NCBI GenBank assembly: GCA_002390845.1
Contig: DGQT01000106.1
Span: 62,001-126,000, forward strand
Length of the DNA stretch: 64,000 bases
Direction of reading: 5' to 3'
Source: Chitinophagaceae bacterium UBA4407
GTDB lineage: Bacteria > Bacteroidota > Bacteroidia > Chitinophagales > Chitinophagaceae
Shown: one piece after another, positions 24,529 through 33,293 of the stretch
Layout: every line of letters begins with the position of its first letter
How positions within the stretch are numbered: the first letter of the stretch is position 1
Made by a program: the position numbers and the translations under genes
The notes under the pieces: generated by a model
The model's database searches: none
What the model was told of the DNA's origin: nothing
The model's input: only the letters and a program-made list of their open reading frames with translations

Positions 24529-26022
24529 ATGAAAACGCATTTACATGCAGCAGTGATTGGGAGTGGTGTAGCGGGTTTAGCCAGTGCAATTCGCCTTGCA
24601 GTGTTTGGGGTGCAGGTAAGCGTTTTCGAAAAAAATAGTTACCCCGGTGGCAAACTCAGCCACTTTGAAAAAAATAATTTTCTATTCGATGCAGGCCCAA
24701 GCTTGTTTACCCAACCTGATAATATTGAAGAACTTTTTAAGCTGGCCGGTGAAAACATAGATGAATATTTTCACTATAAACCTGTACCCATAGCCTGCAA
24801 ATATTTTTATGAAGACGGCATTATAATAAATGCTTATACCGATGCAGAAAAGTTTTCTGAAGAGCTTTCGGTTAAACTGGAAGAGGACAAAAAAAGTGTT
24901 GGCCAATATCTTGCGCACTCAAAGAAATTATATAACAATGTTGCCTCGGTATTCCTTAATTATTCGCTACATAAATTAAAATCACTTTTTACTGCTCCGC
25001 TCGGTAAAGCCATTGCAGCAGTAAAGTGGAAACATCTTTTTAACAGTATGCATGAAGTGAACAGCTCCTACTTTAAGAATTCACATACAATACAGCTGTT
25101 TAACCGCTACGCTACTTACAATGGGAGTAATCCTTACAAAGCACCAGGCATGCTTTGCCTTATTCCCCATCTTGAATATAATGAAGGGATATTTTATCCA
25201 AAGGGAGGGATGATCAGTATTACGAATGCTTTATATCAACTGGCTTTAAAGAAAGGTGTCCGGTTTAACTTTAACCAGCCGGTACAAAAAATTATTATAG
25301 ATCACGGCAAGGTAAAAGGTATTACAGTTGGCAATCAAAACGTAGATGCTGATATTGTAATCAGTAATATGGATGTTTACGGCACATACAAATATTTATT
25401 AAGCAATGAAACGAAATCAAAACAAGTATTAAAGCAGGAACGCAGCAGCAGTGCACTTGTTTTTTATTGGGGTATATCTGCCGAATTTTCGCAACTGGAA
25501 CTGCACAATATTTTTTTCAGTGAAAATTATAAAGAAGAATTTGATCATTTATTTCTGCACAAAAAAATATTTAGCGATCCCACTGTTTACATCAATATCA
25601 CCAGTAAATGCGAACCCGGCATGCAGGCTCCTGCAGGAAAAGAGAATTGGTTTGTAATGGTAAATGCTCCTGCTAATATTGGTCAGGACTGGGAAGCGTA
25701 TAAGCAGCAATACAGGAGAAATATTATCGCTAAACTCAATCGTATTTTAAAAACAGATATTGAGCCACTAATAGAAACAGAAGAAGTGCTTGACCCCATT
25801 ATGATTGAAGAAAAAACATCTTCTTATATGGGTTCGCTGTACGGCACCAGTTCTAATTCAAAAATGGCGGCGTTTCTTAGGCATCCTAATTTCAGCAAAC
25901 AAATAAAAGGATTGTACTTTGCAGGGGGCAGTGTGCATCCAGGTGGTGGTATTCCTTTGTGTTTAAAAAGCGCAAAGATTTTAAGCGAAATACTTGCAAA
26001 GGATTTTAAAATAAAAACATAA
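24529..26022 (+). CDS. Second CrtI-type carotenoid desaturase (CrtD-like)
   Basis: 497 residues. The FAD motif AAVIGSGVAGLASAIRLAVF and VFEKNSYPGGKLS are at the N-terminus; the C-terminal signature is GLYFAGGSVHPGGGIPLCLK. The VHPGGGIP form, rather than the VPGPGVPP of the crtI at 21325, points to a CrtD-type 3,4-desaturase acting on 1-hydroxylated carotenoids. With a cruF-like hydratase and crtZ following, it would make a saproxanthin- or flexixanthin-type acyclic end group. That end product is inference. Confidence 0.85.
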   Translation: MKTHLHAAVIGSGVAGLASAIRLAVFGVQVSVFEKNSYPGGKLSHFEKNNFLFDAGPSLFTQPDNIEELFKLAGENIDEYFHYKPVPIACKYFYEDGIIINAYTDAEKFSEELSVKLEEDKKSVGQYLAHSKKLYNNVASVFLNYSLHKLKSLFTAPLGKAIAAVKWKHLFNSMHEVNSSYFKNSHTIQLFNRYATYNGSNPYKAPGMLCLIPHLEYNEGIFYPKGGMISITNALYQLALKKGVRFNFNQPVQKIIIDHGKVKGITVGNQNVDADIVISNMDVYGTYKYLLSNETKSKQVLKQERSSSALVFYWGISAEFSQLELHNIFFSENYKEEFDHLFLHKKIFSDPTVYINITSKCEPGMQAPAGKENWFVMVNAPANIGQDWEAYKQQYRRNIIAKLNRILKTDIEPLIETEEVLDPIMIEEKTSSYMGSLYGTSSNSKMAAFLRHPNFSKQIKGLYFAGGSVHPGGGIPLCLKSAKILSEILAKDFKIKT

Positions 26023-26065
26023 CTGCCAGTTCAGCGTTTCTGGCTGTTTATTGCTGAATAGAATC

Positions 26066-26127
26066 CAACCGTACAAGTGTGCGACGCAAGTAAAGCTTCA
26101 TAGCAGCACTATTGCCGGGCAAAAAAT
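26066..26127 (-). repeat. Gene-boundary repeat, R arm
   Basis: CCGTACAAGTGTGCGACGCAAG, AAAGCTTCATA and ATTGCCGGGC. The tip ends about 30 bases before the cruF-like start. Confidence 0.85.
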
Positions 26128-26149
26128 AATCATTACGAATCAATAGCAA

Positions 26150-26839
26150 GTGGTCTCTTATAAACAAAAAAACAATATTGCGCTATTTATAGCTTTGCTC
26201 TTTCACGTAAGCGGCGCAATTGGTATTTTGTTTACGCCTTATAAAGAATGGTTTATCAGCAATACACCGCTCAACCTGTTACTTATGGCGGTTTTGCTGC
26301 TGTTTACACAACGGCAAAAAAATATTCCTTTTTATATTTTCATAACATTATGTTTTGGTACCGGAATGCTTACTGAAGCAATTGGTGTTAATACCGGCAG
26401 CCTTTTTGGCAATTATCAATATGGAGAAGTGTTGGGTAAAAAGGTAGTTGGTGTACCGCTGTTAATTGGCATTAACTGGTTTGTAATAATGTTTTGCACC
26501 GGTAATATTGTGCATCAGCTTAGTGAATGGATCTTTAAAAAAATGCCGCAGGATGCACAGCCTTCCACCAAAATAAAACTATTTTCTTTTATTACCGATA
26601 CAGCCATGCTTGCCACATTATTCGACTGGATAATGGAACCATCGGCTCAGCAACTTGGTTTTTGGAAATGGCTGCCCAATGGCGAAATACCCTTGTACAA
26701 TTATCTCTGCTGGTTTATAATCAGTGCCGCACTATTAACAGTTTTCCGTTTTCTGAAATTCGATAAAGACAACCAATTCGCTGTACATTTGTTTATTATA
26801 CAGTTGTTGTTTTTTTTAGTAATGCAAACATTTTTATGA
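26150..26839 (+). CDS. cruF: Carotenoid 1,2-hydratase-like membrane protein (CruF/DUF422)
   Basis: 229 residues with about seven hydrophobic segments, using a GTG start (no upstream ATG). The DUF422 pattern is visible: TEAIGVNTGSLFGNYQYGEV, VGVPLLIGINWFVIMF and LFDWIMEPSAQQLGFWKW. CruF adds water to the psi end of carotenoids. It overlaps crtZ by 4 bases. Some annotations call this family lycopene cyclase; I see no CrtY-type FAD motif or CrtYcd pattern. Confidence 0.78.
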   Translation: MVSYKQKNNIALFIALLFHVSGAIGILFTPYKEWFISNTPLNLLLMAVLLLFTQRQKNIPFYIFITLCFGTGMLTEAIGVNTGSLFGNYQYGEVLGKKVVGVPLLIGINWFVIMFCTGNIVHQLSEWIFKKMPQDAQPSTKIKLFSFITDTAMLATLFDWIMEPSAQQLGFWKWLPNGEIPLYNYLCWFIISAALLTVFRFLKFDKDNQFAVHLFIIQLLFFLVMQTFL

Positions 26840-27327
26840 GCCTGATTATTTATATACTTATTGCATTTGCTGTGTTCATTGTAATGGAGCCTGTTACATG
26901 GCTTACACACAAATATGTAATGCATGGTTTTCTCTGGTACCTGCACGAAGACCATCACAAACCGGGTAAAGGTTTCTTTGAAAAGAACGATGCATTTTTT
27001 CTAATATTCGCCATACCAAGCTGGCTGTGTATTATGCTGGGCAGTATGCATCAAAACTATATTTCTGTAAGTATTGGTGCAGGCATTGCCATGTATGGAT
27101 TTGCATATTTTTTGGTACACGAAATTATTATTCACCAGCGTTTCAAACTATTTACCAAAAGTAATAACCGGTATATAAAGGCCATTCGATGGGCGCATAA
27201 AATGCATCATAAACATTTAGAGAAAGAAGAAGGCGAAAGTTTTGGCATGCTTATTATTGCAAAGAAATACTGGGATAAAGTAAAACGCGATGAAGCAATA
27301 AAGAAGAATTTTTTGGAGCCCAACTGA
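26836..27327 (+). CDS. crtZ: Beta-carotene hydroxylase
   Basis: 163 residues. Four hydrophobic segments and the histidine clusters of the fatty-acid-hydroxylase superfamily: HKYVMHGFLWYLHEDHH, HEIIIHQRF and HKMHHKHLEKEEGESFG. It hydroxylates ionone rings at C3. It starts inside the cruF-like stop region, so it is coupled to it. The 3' end overlaps the GC tip of a repeat element, whose GAGCCCAAC supplies the last codons. Confidence 0.93.
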   Translation: MSLIIYILIAFAVFIVMEPVTWLTHKYVMHGFLWYLHEDHHKPGKGFFEKNDAFFLIFAIPSWLCIMLGSMHQNYISVSIGAGIAMYGFAYFLVHEIIIHQRFKLFTKSNNRYIKAIRWAHKMHHKHLEKEEGESFGMLIIAKKYWDKVKRDEAIKKNFLEPN

Positions 27328-27512
27328 AGGATAAGTATGAACCTTTAGTTGCGTCGCACACTGGTACGTTCTGTATATATCTCAGCAAAAAAGCGCCATT
27401 ACAGGCATAAAGTCTGTGATGGCGCTTTTGTATTTTAAGCACTTCAGTTTTCGATAGTACAAGAGTGCGACGCAAGAGACGATGCCAAATGCTATACAGT
27501 ATGGCTCAAAGA
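27311..27512. repeat. Complete gene-boundary element with internal terminator
   Basis: L arm GGAGCCCAAC to TTGCGTCGCACACTGGTACG, then a strong hairpin, then R arm GTACAAGAGTGCGACGCAAG to TATGGCTCAAA. The tip begins inside the crtZ coding end. Confidence 0.87.
27389..27429. terminator. Bidirectional terminator inside a repeat element
   Basis: Stem AAAAGCGCCATTACAG / CTGTGATGGCGCTTTT (15 of 16 paired), T-rich on the 3' side of both strands. It lies between the convergent crtZ and purF. Confidence 0.85.
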
Positions 27513-27558
27513 AACTGTATTGAAAATCGTTAACCCGGAATTGCAAATCTTAAATAAC

Positions 27559-29406
27559 TTAATACCCTCTTACATTTTTGCCTTCGTAATAATTGATGAA
27601 CGCTTTGTTTACAACACGGTTGCCACCCGGGGTTGGATAGTTGCCTGTAAAATACCAGTCGCCGGTATTTGTAGGGCAACATTCGTGCAGGTCTTCGATG
27701 GTTTGATAAATTACTTCCACCGGAAGTGTGACTTCTTTTGGTGTAATTAGCTGCGCAATTTTATTGGAGATTTCTTCGGTGGTAAATGGTTTATATATCT
27801 GTCGCACCACGTTCTCTGTATGCGAAAGATTGTTGTGTTGTAACTCTTTTATTTTCTCGTAAGTGCATTTGAGCACGTCTTCCATGCCTTTTTCTTTAAG
27901 CAATTCTATGGCGGCTTTAAAGGCAATAAAATCGCCAAGTTTGCTCATGTCAATTCCGTAACAATCGGGATAGCGTATCTGCGGTGCAGAAGATACTACA
28001 ATAATCTTTTTTGGTTTTAGCCGGGCAAGCATACGCACAATACTTTCTTTTAAAGTAGTGCCACGTACAATACTGTCGTCAATAACAACCAAAGTGTCTT
28101 CATCTTTCTTTACTGTACCATAGGTAATGTCGTACACGTGCTGCACCATTTCATTGCGGCTGCTGTCTTCTGTAATAAACGTGCGCAGTTTTACATCTTT
28201 AATGGCAATCTTCTCCTGCCGGATTTTACGGTTGATCATCTCCTGCAACTTCTCTTCGGTTACATCGCTGCCCCAGCTTAATATGCGTTGAATCTTTATC
28301 TGGTTAAGGTAATTTTCCATGCCTTTAACCAACCCATAAAAAGCAACTTCTGCTGTATTGGGAATATAAGAGAAAATCGTATTCTTTAAACTGTAATCAA
28401 CAGACTCCAGTACCGCTTTGCTCAGGTGGTTTCCGAGTGCGATTCTTTCACGGTAAATTTTTTCATCACTGCCGCGGCTGAAATAAATGCGTTCAAAACT
28501 ACAGGCCCTTCTTTCTTTGGGTTCCTGTATTTGTTCCACTTTATAATTACCATCGTTATCTACGATCAATGCATGAGCGGGCATTAGTTCAAGCACTTCA
28601 TTTTCGCCAACATTAAACGCAGTTCTTATTGATGCGCGTTCACTTGCAGCAACAATAACCTCATCATCAATATAATAATATGCAGGGCGAATGCCATGTG
28701 CATCACGCATTACAAAACCGCAGCCATTACCAACCAATCCTCCAACGGTATAACCGCCATCGAACAACGGCACAGCTTTTTTTAGGACTGATGCTATGTC
28801 TGCAGCGTTCGGGGTTTTTTCATCTTCAGCAGAAAGGAAATGGTGCACCACTTCCATCATTGCAGCAAGATCGCTTTGCTTTTGAAATACGCCCGGCTCG
28901 ATATTGGTGAGTGCAAAAAGTTCTTCAGTATTTACCAGGTTAAAATTACCGGCAAGGGCAAGATTTTTTCCTGGCATTAAATCCCTTTTGATAAAAGGGT
29001 GACAAAATTCTACATTGTTTTTTCCTTGTGTTCCATACCTTAAATGTCCTAACAACAGTTCACCCAAAAAAGGAACATGACCTTTCATAAGGCCGGGATG
29101 TTGCATGATATCGGGCTGATATTTTTCCAGTTCTTTTATTTCCTCACCAATTTTAAAAAAAATATCCGCAATTGGTTGCGGAGCATTACTGCGTGTACGG
29201 TGCAGAAAAGGGTGACCGGGTTCAACATTTAGTTTTACAGTTGCAATACCGGCACCATCCTGGCCACGGTTGTGCTGCTTTTCCATCAAAAGGTACAGCT
29301 TATTAAGGCCATACATTACTGTACCATATTTTTGCAGGTAATAAGAAAAAGGCTTTCGCAGCCGGATAAAAGCCAGACCGCATTCGTGTTTTATTTCGTC
29401 GCTCAT
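27559..29406 (-). CDS. purF: Amidophosphoribosyltransferase
   Basis: 615 residues from the Met at 29406 (MSDEIKHECGLAFIRL); the frame is open to 29508 but overlaps the upstream gene. The first step of purine synthesis uses glutamine and PRPP. The Ntn nucleophile is Cys9, exposed by propeptide removal. The glutaminase domain is followed by a phosphoribosyltransferase domain with the PRPP loop VVIDDSIVRGTT. The protein is about 110 residues longer than E. coli PurF, as is usual in Bacteroidota as I recall. Confidence 0.93.
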   Translation of the reverse strand: MSDEIKHECGLAFIRLRKPFSYYLQKYGTVMYGLNKLYLLMEKQHNRGQDGAGIATVKLNVEPGHPFLHRTRSNAPQPIADIFFKIGEEIKELEKYQPDIMQHPGLMKGHVPFLGELLLGHLRYGTQGKNNVEFCHPFIKRDLMPGKNLALAGNFNLVNTEELFALTNIEPGVFQKQSDLAAMMEVVHHFLSAEDEKTPNAADIASVLKKAVPLFDGGYTVGGLVGNGCGFVMRDAHGIRPAYYYIDDEVIVAASERASIRTAFNVGENEVLELMPAHALIVDNDGNYKVEQIQEPKERRACSFERIYFSRGSDEKIYRERIALGNHLSKAVLESVDYSLKNTIFSYIPNTAEVAFYGLVKGMENYLNQIKIQRILSWGSDVTEEKLQEMINRKIRQEKIAIKDVKLRTFITEDSSRNEMVQHVYDITYGTVKKDEDTLVVIDDSIVRGTTLKESIVRMLARLKPKKIIVVSSAPQIRYPDCYGIDMSKLGDFIAFKAAIELLKEKGMEDVLKCTYEKIKELQHNNLSHTENVVRQIYKPFTTEEISNKIAQLITPKEVTLPVEVIYQTIEDLHECCPTNTGDWYFTGNYPTPGGNRVVNKAFINYYEGKNVRGY

Positions 29407-29462
29407 GATGGAGTTATGAAAAGAAGGCGCAAATGTATGATAGTTACCTGTAAAAAAGTTAT

Positions 29463-30026
29463 TTAAACTGCAGGTTGCATTTCGGGGGCAAGACTTTCGG
29501 CAAGCCACAAATATTCGCTTACAAAAACATCTACATTTTTCAAAAAGTTTTCATCGAGTAAATTGCCTTCTGCGTCAAATTTTTTATCAACCGTTGGTGT
29601 TATCAGCATTTGGGGCGAACCAATTCCAAATAATGCATTAATTAAAAGCTGCATCTGCTGGCTTGCACGCATACCGCCCATAATACCCGGCGATGCAGTT
29701 ACAATACCAAATGTTTTATGCGATTGTTTTGGAAAATGATCGAATAAGTTTTTTAGGGCCGATGTGTAACTGCCATTGTATTCCGGCGATACCATAATAA
29801 AGCCATTGGCATCAAACATCCGTTTTGCAAGGGGTTTCAGTTTTTCGGGTGTCCTGTCAACACTGCTGAAAACTTCCTGCTGCATCAGCGGGAAAGCCCA
29901 TTCACGAACATCAATAATATTTACATTGTGTTCTGTTTTTTCGCTCATATATTTCTGCAGAAACAGCGCCACACGATACGTTACACTTTCTTTTCTGGGG
30001 CTCGCTGCTATAATTTCTATGTTCAT
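29463..30026 (-). CDS. NAD(P)H-dependent FMN reductase
   Basis: 187 residues with a flavodoxin-like fold. The N-terminal phosphate loop is IIAASPRKESVTYRVA, the flavin-binding region SPEYNGSYTSALKNLFDHF, and a GIVTASPGIMGGMRASQQMQ strand-loop follows. These are hallmarks of the NADPH-dependent FMN/quinone reductase family. It is upstream of purF by 56 bases, and pirin genes lie further upstream on the same strand. A role in quinone or chromate reduction and oxidative stress is typical. Confidence 0.9.
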   Translation of the reverse strand: MNIEIIAASPRKESVTYRVALFLQKYMSEKTEHNVNIIDVREWAFPLMQQEVFSSVDRTPEKLKPLAKRMFDANGFIMVSPEYNGSYTSALKNLFDHFPKQSHKTFGIVTASPGIMGGMRASQQMQLLINALFGIGSPQMLITPTVDKKFDAEGNLLDENFLKNVDVFVSEYLWLAESLAPEMQPAV

Positions 30027-30040
30027 ACTATTTTATTTAA

Positions 30041-30102
30041 TTTTTAGCCGTGCAATTGAATAAGCATGAAGCTTTAGTTGCGTCGCACTCTTCTACGTTC
30101 TG
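30041..30102 (+). repeat. Gene-boundary repeat, L arm
   Basis: TTAGCCGTGCAATTGAATAA, GCATGAAGCTTTAG, then TTGCGTCGCACTCTTCTACG. Its R partner is at 30936, so the pirin gene between them is bracketed by inverted arms. Confidence 0.85.
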
Positions 30103-30135
30103 ATTATATTTCGGCAAATCATACATTCCAAACCG

Positions 30136-30846
30136 CTACTGATTTATTGGTACTTCAATAACAATAAAATCGCTTTCCTGTTCAGTTTGCAAAGTTATAC
30201 TTCCCGTTTCCCAAAAACCTATACCATCTCTTTTACCGATTGTTTCATTATTTGCTTGTAAACTTCCCTGCATTACAAATACGTAAACGCATTTATTAAG
30301 CGGGTTAAAGCTGTATTCGATGGTTTCACCTGCATCAAACCAACCAAGGCTGAGTTTTGCATTCTGGTTAATCCAGCAATGTTCCTGGCCTTCTTCGTAG
30401 CTTACAACTGTTTGCAATTTATTTTTTCGTGTTTCTTTTGGAAAATTCCTTCTTTGATAACGCGGAGCAATGTTCTGTTGCTTAGGTTCTATCCAAATCT
30501 GTAAAAAGTTTACATCTTCATCGCCAATGTTATATTCTTCGTGTCGCAGGCCGGTGCCCGCACTCATAATTTGCACCCAGTCTTTTTCTACCACATCGCT
30601 ATAGCCCATTGAATCTTTATGATTCATTTTGCCAGCCAGCAACACACTGATGATCTCCATATTTACATGCGGGTGTAAACCAAAACCGCCTCCCGGTTTA
30701 ACGATATCATCATTAAAGGTTTTTAGTAAACCAAACCCATTTTTTACAGGATTGTAATACGAAGAGAAACTAAAAGAAAATTTGCTGATGAGCCAGCCAA
30801 TATCTTTGGTTCCTCTTTCTGATGCGCGGTGTATAATGTGTTGCAT
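30136..30846 (-). CDS. Pirin-family protein (YhaK-like)
   Basis: 236 residues, bicupin. The metal-binding block is GGGFGLHPHVNMEIISVLLA with a later HEEYN; SAGTGLRHEE is the typical pirin motif. Some pirins have quercetinase activity or act as redox sensors. It is upstream of the FMN reductase, and a second, longer pirin lies further upstream. The gene is bracketed by inverted repeat arms at 30041 and 30936. Confidence 0.9.
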   Translation of the reverse strand: MQHIIHRASERGTKDIGWLISKFSFSFSSYYNPVKNGFGLLKTFNDDIVKPGGGFGLHPHVNMEIISVLLAGKMNHKDSMGYSDVVEKDWVQIMSAGTGLRHEEYNIGDEDVNFLQIWIEPKQQNIAPRYQRRNFPKETRKNKLQTVVSYEEGQEHCWINQNAKLSLGWFDAGETIEYSFNPLNKCVYVFVMQGSLQANNETIGKRDGIGFWETGSITLQTEQESDFIVIEVPINQ

Positions 30847-30872
30847 AAGCCCCTGTCCCCTGAAGGGGAAGT
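30847..30872. repeat. CCCCT(N)AAGGGG-type palindrome
   Basis: AGCCCCTGTCCCCTGAAGGG GA: a short GC-rich palindrome in an AT-rich gap, immediately upstream of the pirin start codon. A related copy is at 57720-57742. Confidence 0.6.
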
Positions 30873-30935
30873 ATTTATGGTTAAAAAATATTATTACTGA
30901 TTAAAATTATAACCGGATTTTGTTGACCAATGATA

Positions 30936-31000
30936 TGAACGTTCAAAAGTGCGACGCAACAAAAGCCTCATACCTGTTCTCTGCCCGGCTAAAAAAAATA
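30936..31000 (-). repeat. Gene-boundary repeat, R arm
   Basis: GAACGTTCAAAAGTGCGACG, CAACAAAAGCCTCATA and the tip CTGCCCGGCTAAAAAAAAT. It ends 5-15 bases from the pirin stop codon at 31005. Confidence 0.87.
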
Positions 31001-31004
31001 TTAT

Positions 31005-31880
31005 TTACGCATCTTCCAGCACACCAAATTTACCGTTGTTAAAATCTTCTATTGCCTGGTTTATTTCCTCGGGCCTGTTCATTACAAAAGGGCCATACTG
31101 AACTACCGGCTCATCAATCGGTTCGCCATCAAGCACAATAAACTGTGTGTCCTCATTTGCTATAACTGCAATCTCTTCTCCCTTGTGATTGAATAAAATA
31201 AAGTCATTTTCCTTTGCTGTTTCGTTGCCATTGATAAGCAATTCGCCATTTGTAATTAAGAAGCCAGTGTTGCTACCGGCAGGTAAATCAAATGTTGCTT
31301 TACCATTTTTATTCAGCTGCACACGATACATATTAATCGGCGTAAATGTTGAAGCCGGGCCTTTTTTATTTTGATAGCTTCCGGCTATAACATGCACTGT
31401 GCCTGCGTTTTCGGGCAACTCAACTTTTGGTATTTGTGCGCTGGTTATCGTTTGATATTTTGGCGTACTCATCTTAACCGCCTTTGGAAGATTTACCCAT
31501 AACTGCAACATTTGCATGTTGCCACCCTTGGCTGCAAAGTTTTCTTCGTGGTATTCTTTGTGCAACACACCGCTTGCAGCAGTCATCCATTGCACATCGC
31601 CAGGACCAATAATACCACTGTTTCCACCGCTATCGTGATGTGCAACATAACCATCTAATGCCAACGTTACTGTTTCAAAACCCCGGTGCGGATGCACACC
31701 CACACCACGTTTATTTTTAGTGGGTGAATAATAGAATGGTGGGTGATAATCCAGCAAAATGAACGGACTTATTTTGCGTCCGAACTTATTGCCATTCGGA
31801 AAATAATTAGCCACCCTGAAGCCATCACCCACCATGTGGAATGCTGACGACTTAAATATGCCTTCAACTTCCTTCGTCAT
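31005..31880 (-). CDS. Pirin-family protein
   Basis: 291 residues, full-length pirin. N-terminal cupin motifs are VGVHPHRGFETVTLALDG and VAHHDSGG; MTAASGVLHKEYHEE completes the metal site. The C-terminal cupin is followed by GPFVMNRPEEINQAIEDF, a pirin C-terminal signature. It follows the YceI gene by 18 bases in a minus-strand operon whose promoter region carries MarR-type palindromes. It is probably part of an oxidative or electrophile stress response. Confidence 0.92.
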   Translation of the reverse strand: MTKEVEGIFKSSAFHMVGDGFRVANYFPNGNKFGRKISPFILLDYHPPFYYSPTKNKRGVGVHPHRGFETVTLALDGYVAHHDSGGNSGIIGPGDVQWMTAASGVLHKEYHEENFAAKGGNMQMLQLWVNLPKAVKMSTPKYQTITSAQIPKVELPENAGTVHVIAGSYQNKKGPASTFTPINMYRVQLNKNGKATFDLPAGSNTGFLITNGELLINGNETAKENDFILFNHKGEEIAVIANEDTQFIVLDGEPIDEPVVQYGPFVMNRPEEINQAIEDFNNGKFGVLEDA

Positions 31881-31898
31881 AAAAACGCTCCTTTTTTA

Positions 31899-32426
31899 CT
31901 AGGCTTGTTTTGTCATTTGTACGTTTAGTGCAAGTTTTACTTCCTCGCTTAGTAGAATGCCACCGGTTTCTGTAGCTGCATTCCAGGATAAACCAAAATC
32001 TTTCCTGTTTATTTTTCCTGTAATCTCAAAACCAGCTTTTACCTGCCCCCATGGATCGTTAACTGTGCCTTCATAACTCACATTTAAAGCAACAGTTTTT
32101 GTAACATCGCGTATAGTTAAGTTGCCTGTAAGTTTGTAATTTTCATCATCGTTTTTTTCGAAGCTTGTTGATTCGAAAGTAAGTTTCGGAAATTTTTCCG
32201 CACTGAAAAAATCGTCTGATTTTAAATGACCGTCTCTCTGTTCACTGTTTGTAGTTATGCTGTCAATATCTGCTTCAAAAGAAATTTTTGCATCGGTAAA
32301 ATCTTCTTTATCTGCTGTTAATGTTGCATCAAATTTTGAAAAACTACCTGTCACTGTTGTGATCATCAGGTGCTTTACTTTAAAATGAATCTCTGAATGT
32401 GCCGGATCAATTTTGTACGTTGCCAT
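31899..32426 (-). CDS. YceI-family lipocalin-like protein
   Basis: 175 residues. The start MATYKIDPAHSEIHFKVKHL and the ends DFGLSWNA and LSEEVKLALNVQ are the YceI pattern, a beta-barrel that binds polyisoprenoid-like lipids. No signal peptide is visible, so this member appears cytoplasmic. It is the first gene of the yceI-pirin operon, under a predicted MarR site at 32483-32500. Confidence 0.93.
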   Translation of the reverse strand: MATYKIDPAHSEIHFKVKHLMITTVTGSFSKFDATLTADKEDFTDAKISFEADIDSITTNSEQRDGHLKSDDFFSAEKFPKLTFESTSFEKNDDENYKLTGNLTIRDVTKTVALNVSYEGTVNDPWGQVKAGFEITGKINRKDFGLSWNAATETGGILLSEEVKLALNVQMTKQA

Positions 32427-32482
32427 TTTGTTGTTGATTTTAATTGTGAATATTTATTATTTATTTCGATAGTTTTATTTGA

Positions 32483-32500
32483 ATGTATATACATGTATAT
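32483..32500. promoter_or_regulatory. Predicted MarR operator upstream of yceI
   Basis: Overlapping perfect palindromes ATGTATATACAT (32483-32494) and ATATACATGTATAT (32487-32500), 57 bases upstream of the yceI start. The related palindrome at 32978 lies upstream of marR itself. Confidence 0.5.
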
Positions 32501-32511
32501 AATCAAAAAAA

Positions 32512-32970
32512 TTAAATTTCCTTTTCTCTTATTTTTTCTAAAAGATTATTTAGCAAAGCTGCATTTTCCTCATCCATTACAACTGCTTCCTCAAATAATG
32601 TATTTACCTTATTCGTGGTGATCTCCAGGATATTAATTCCAGCTTGCGTTAAAGTAATTACTGTTTCCCGCTTATCGGTTGCAGATGAGCTGCGTTTAAC
32701 CAGTTTCTTAATTTCAAGACGGTCTATAATCCTTGGTACATTTGAGTTTTTCTCAATCATCCTGCATGCAATCTCCCTTACACAAACCTGGTCAGGATAC
32801 CTGCCTTTTAAAATCCTTAGTACGTTGTATTGCTCATGCGTTAAACCAAACTCCTTTAATTCCCTGCTCATAATGGTTTTTAACCACCATGCAGTGTACA
32901 ATATATTTAATACAGCTTTATGCACATCATTTTTAAATTTATTACTTTTAATGGCTTGCTCTAATTTCAC
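32512..32970 (-). CDS. MarR-family transcriptional regulator
   Basis: 152 residues from a GTG at 32970 (KLEQAIKSNKFKNDVHKAVL follows). The longer frame to 33015 would make the palindrome at 32978-32993 coding, so the GTG start is preferred. The winged helix is LTHEQYNVLRILKG to VREIACRMIEKNSNVPRIID with the wing KRSSSATDKRETVITLT. It is transcribed in the same direction as yceI-pirin and probably represses both. Confidence 0.88.
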   Translation of the reverse strand: MKLEQAIKSNKFKNDVHKAVLNILYTAWWLKTIMSRELKEFGLTHEQYNVLRILKGRYPDQVCVREIACRMIEKNSNVPRIIDRLEIKKLVKRSSSATDKRETVITLTQAGINILEITTNKVNTLFEEAVVMDEENAALLNNLLEKIREKEI

Positions 32971-32977
32971 AATGCAA

Positions 32978-32993
32978 ATGTATGTACATACAT
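32978..32993. promoter_or_regulatory. Predicted MarR autoregulatory operator
   Basis: A perfect 16-bp palindrome ATGTATGTACATACAT, ending 8 bases upstream of the GTG start of marR. It is similar in sequence to the site before yceI. Confidence 0.55.
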
Positions 32994-33041
32994 CTAATTC
33001 GCCAAATTTCCGCATAAAAATAGTTTGTTAAAGAAAATTAT

Positions 33042-33098
33042 GTAGCCGGCTTAAGAACATGAATGAAGCTTTTGTTGTGTCACTCCCTTGTACGTCTG
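33042..33098 (+). repeat. Gene-boundary repeat, L arm, variant B
   Basis: GTAGCCGGCTTAAGAACATG, AATGAAGC, then TTGTTGTGTCACTCCCTTGT. The R partner at 34634 lies across the gene at 33294. Confidence 0.85.
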
Positions 33099-33293
33099 AA
33101 GCTATATTCAGCAGTTTTAATGCGAGCTATATTACTGTACATGAAGTCTCGTCAAAACAGTTTTGTTATAAAACTGTAGGTTCATTACCCGGAACGAAGT
33201 ACATAAAATCCACATGTGCTGCTCAACTTAAACAATAACTTAATGTTTTACCCAAAGCTGGTCAGCAATTACAAATTCGTAGCTTAGTGCTTT

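Noticed and set aside
26150..26839. Lycopene cyclase for the membrane protein before crtZ
   Set aside because: It fits the DUF422/CruF pattern and I see no CrtY FAD-binding motif or CrtYcd pattern.
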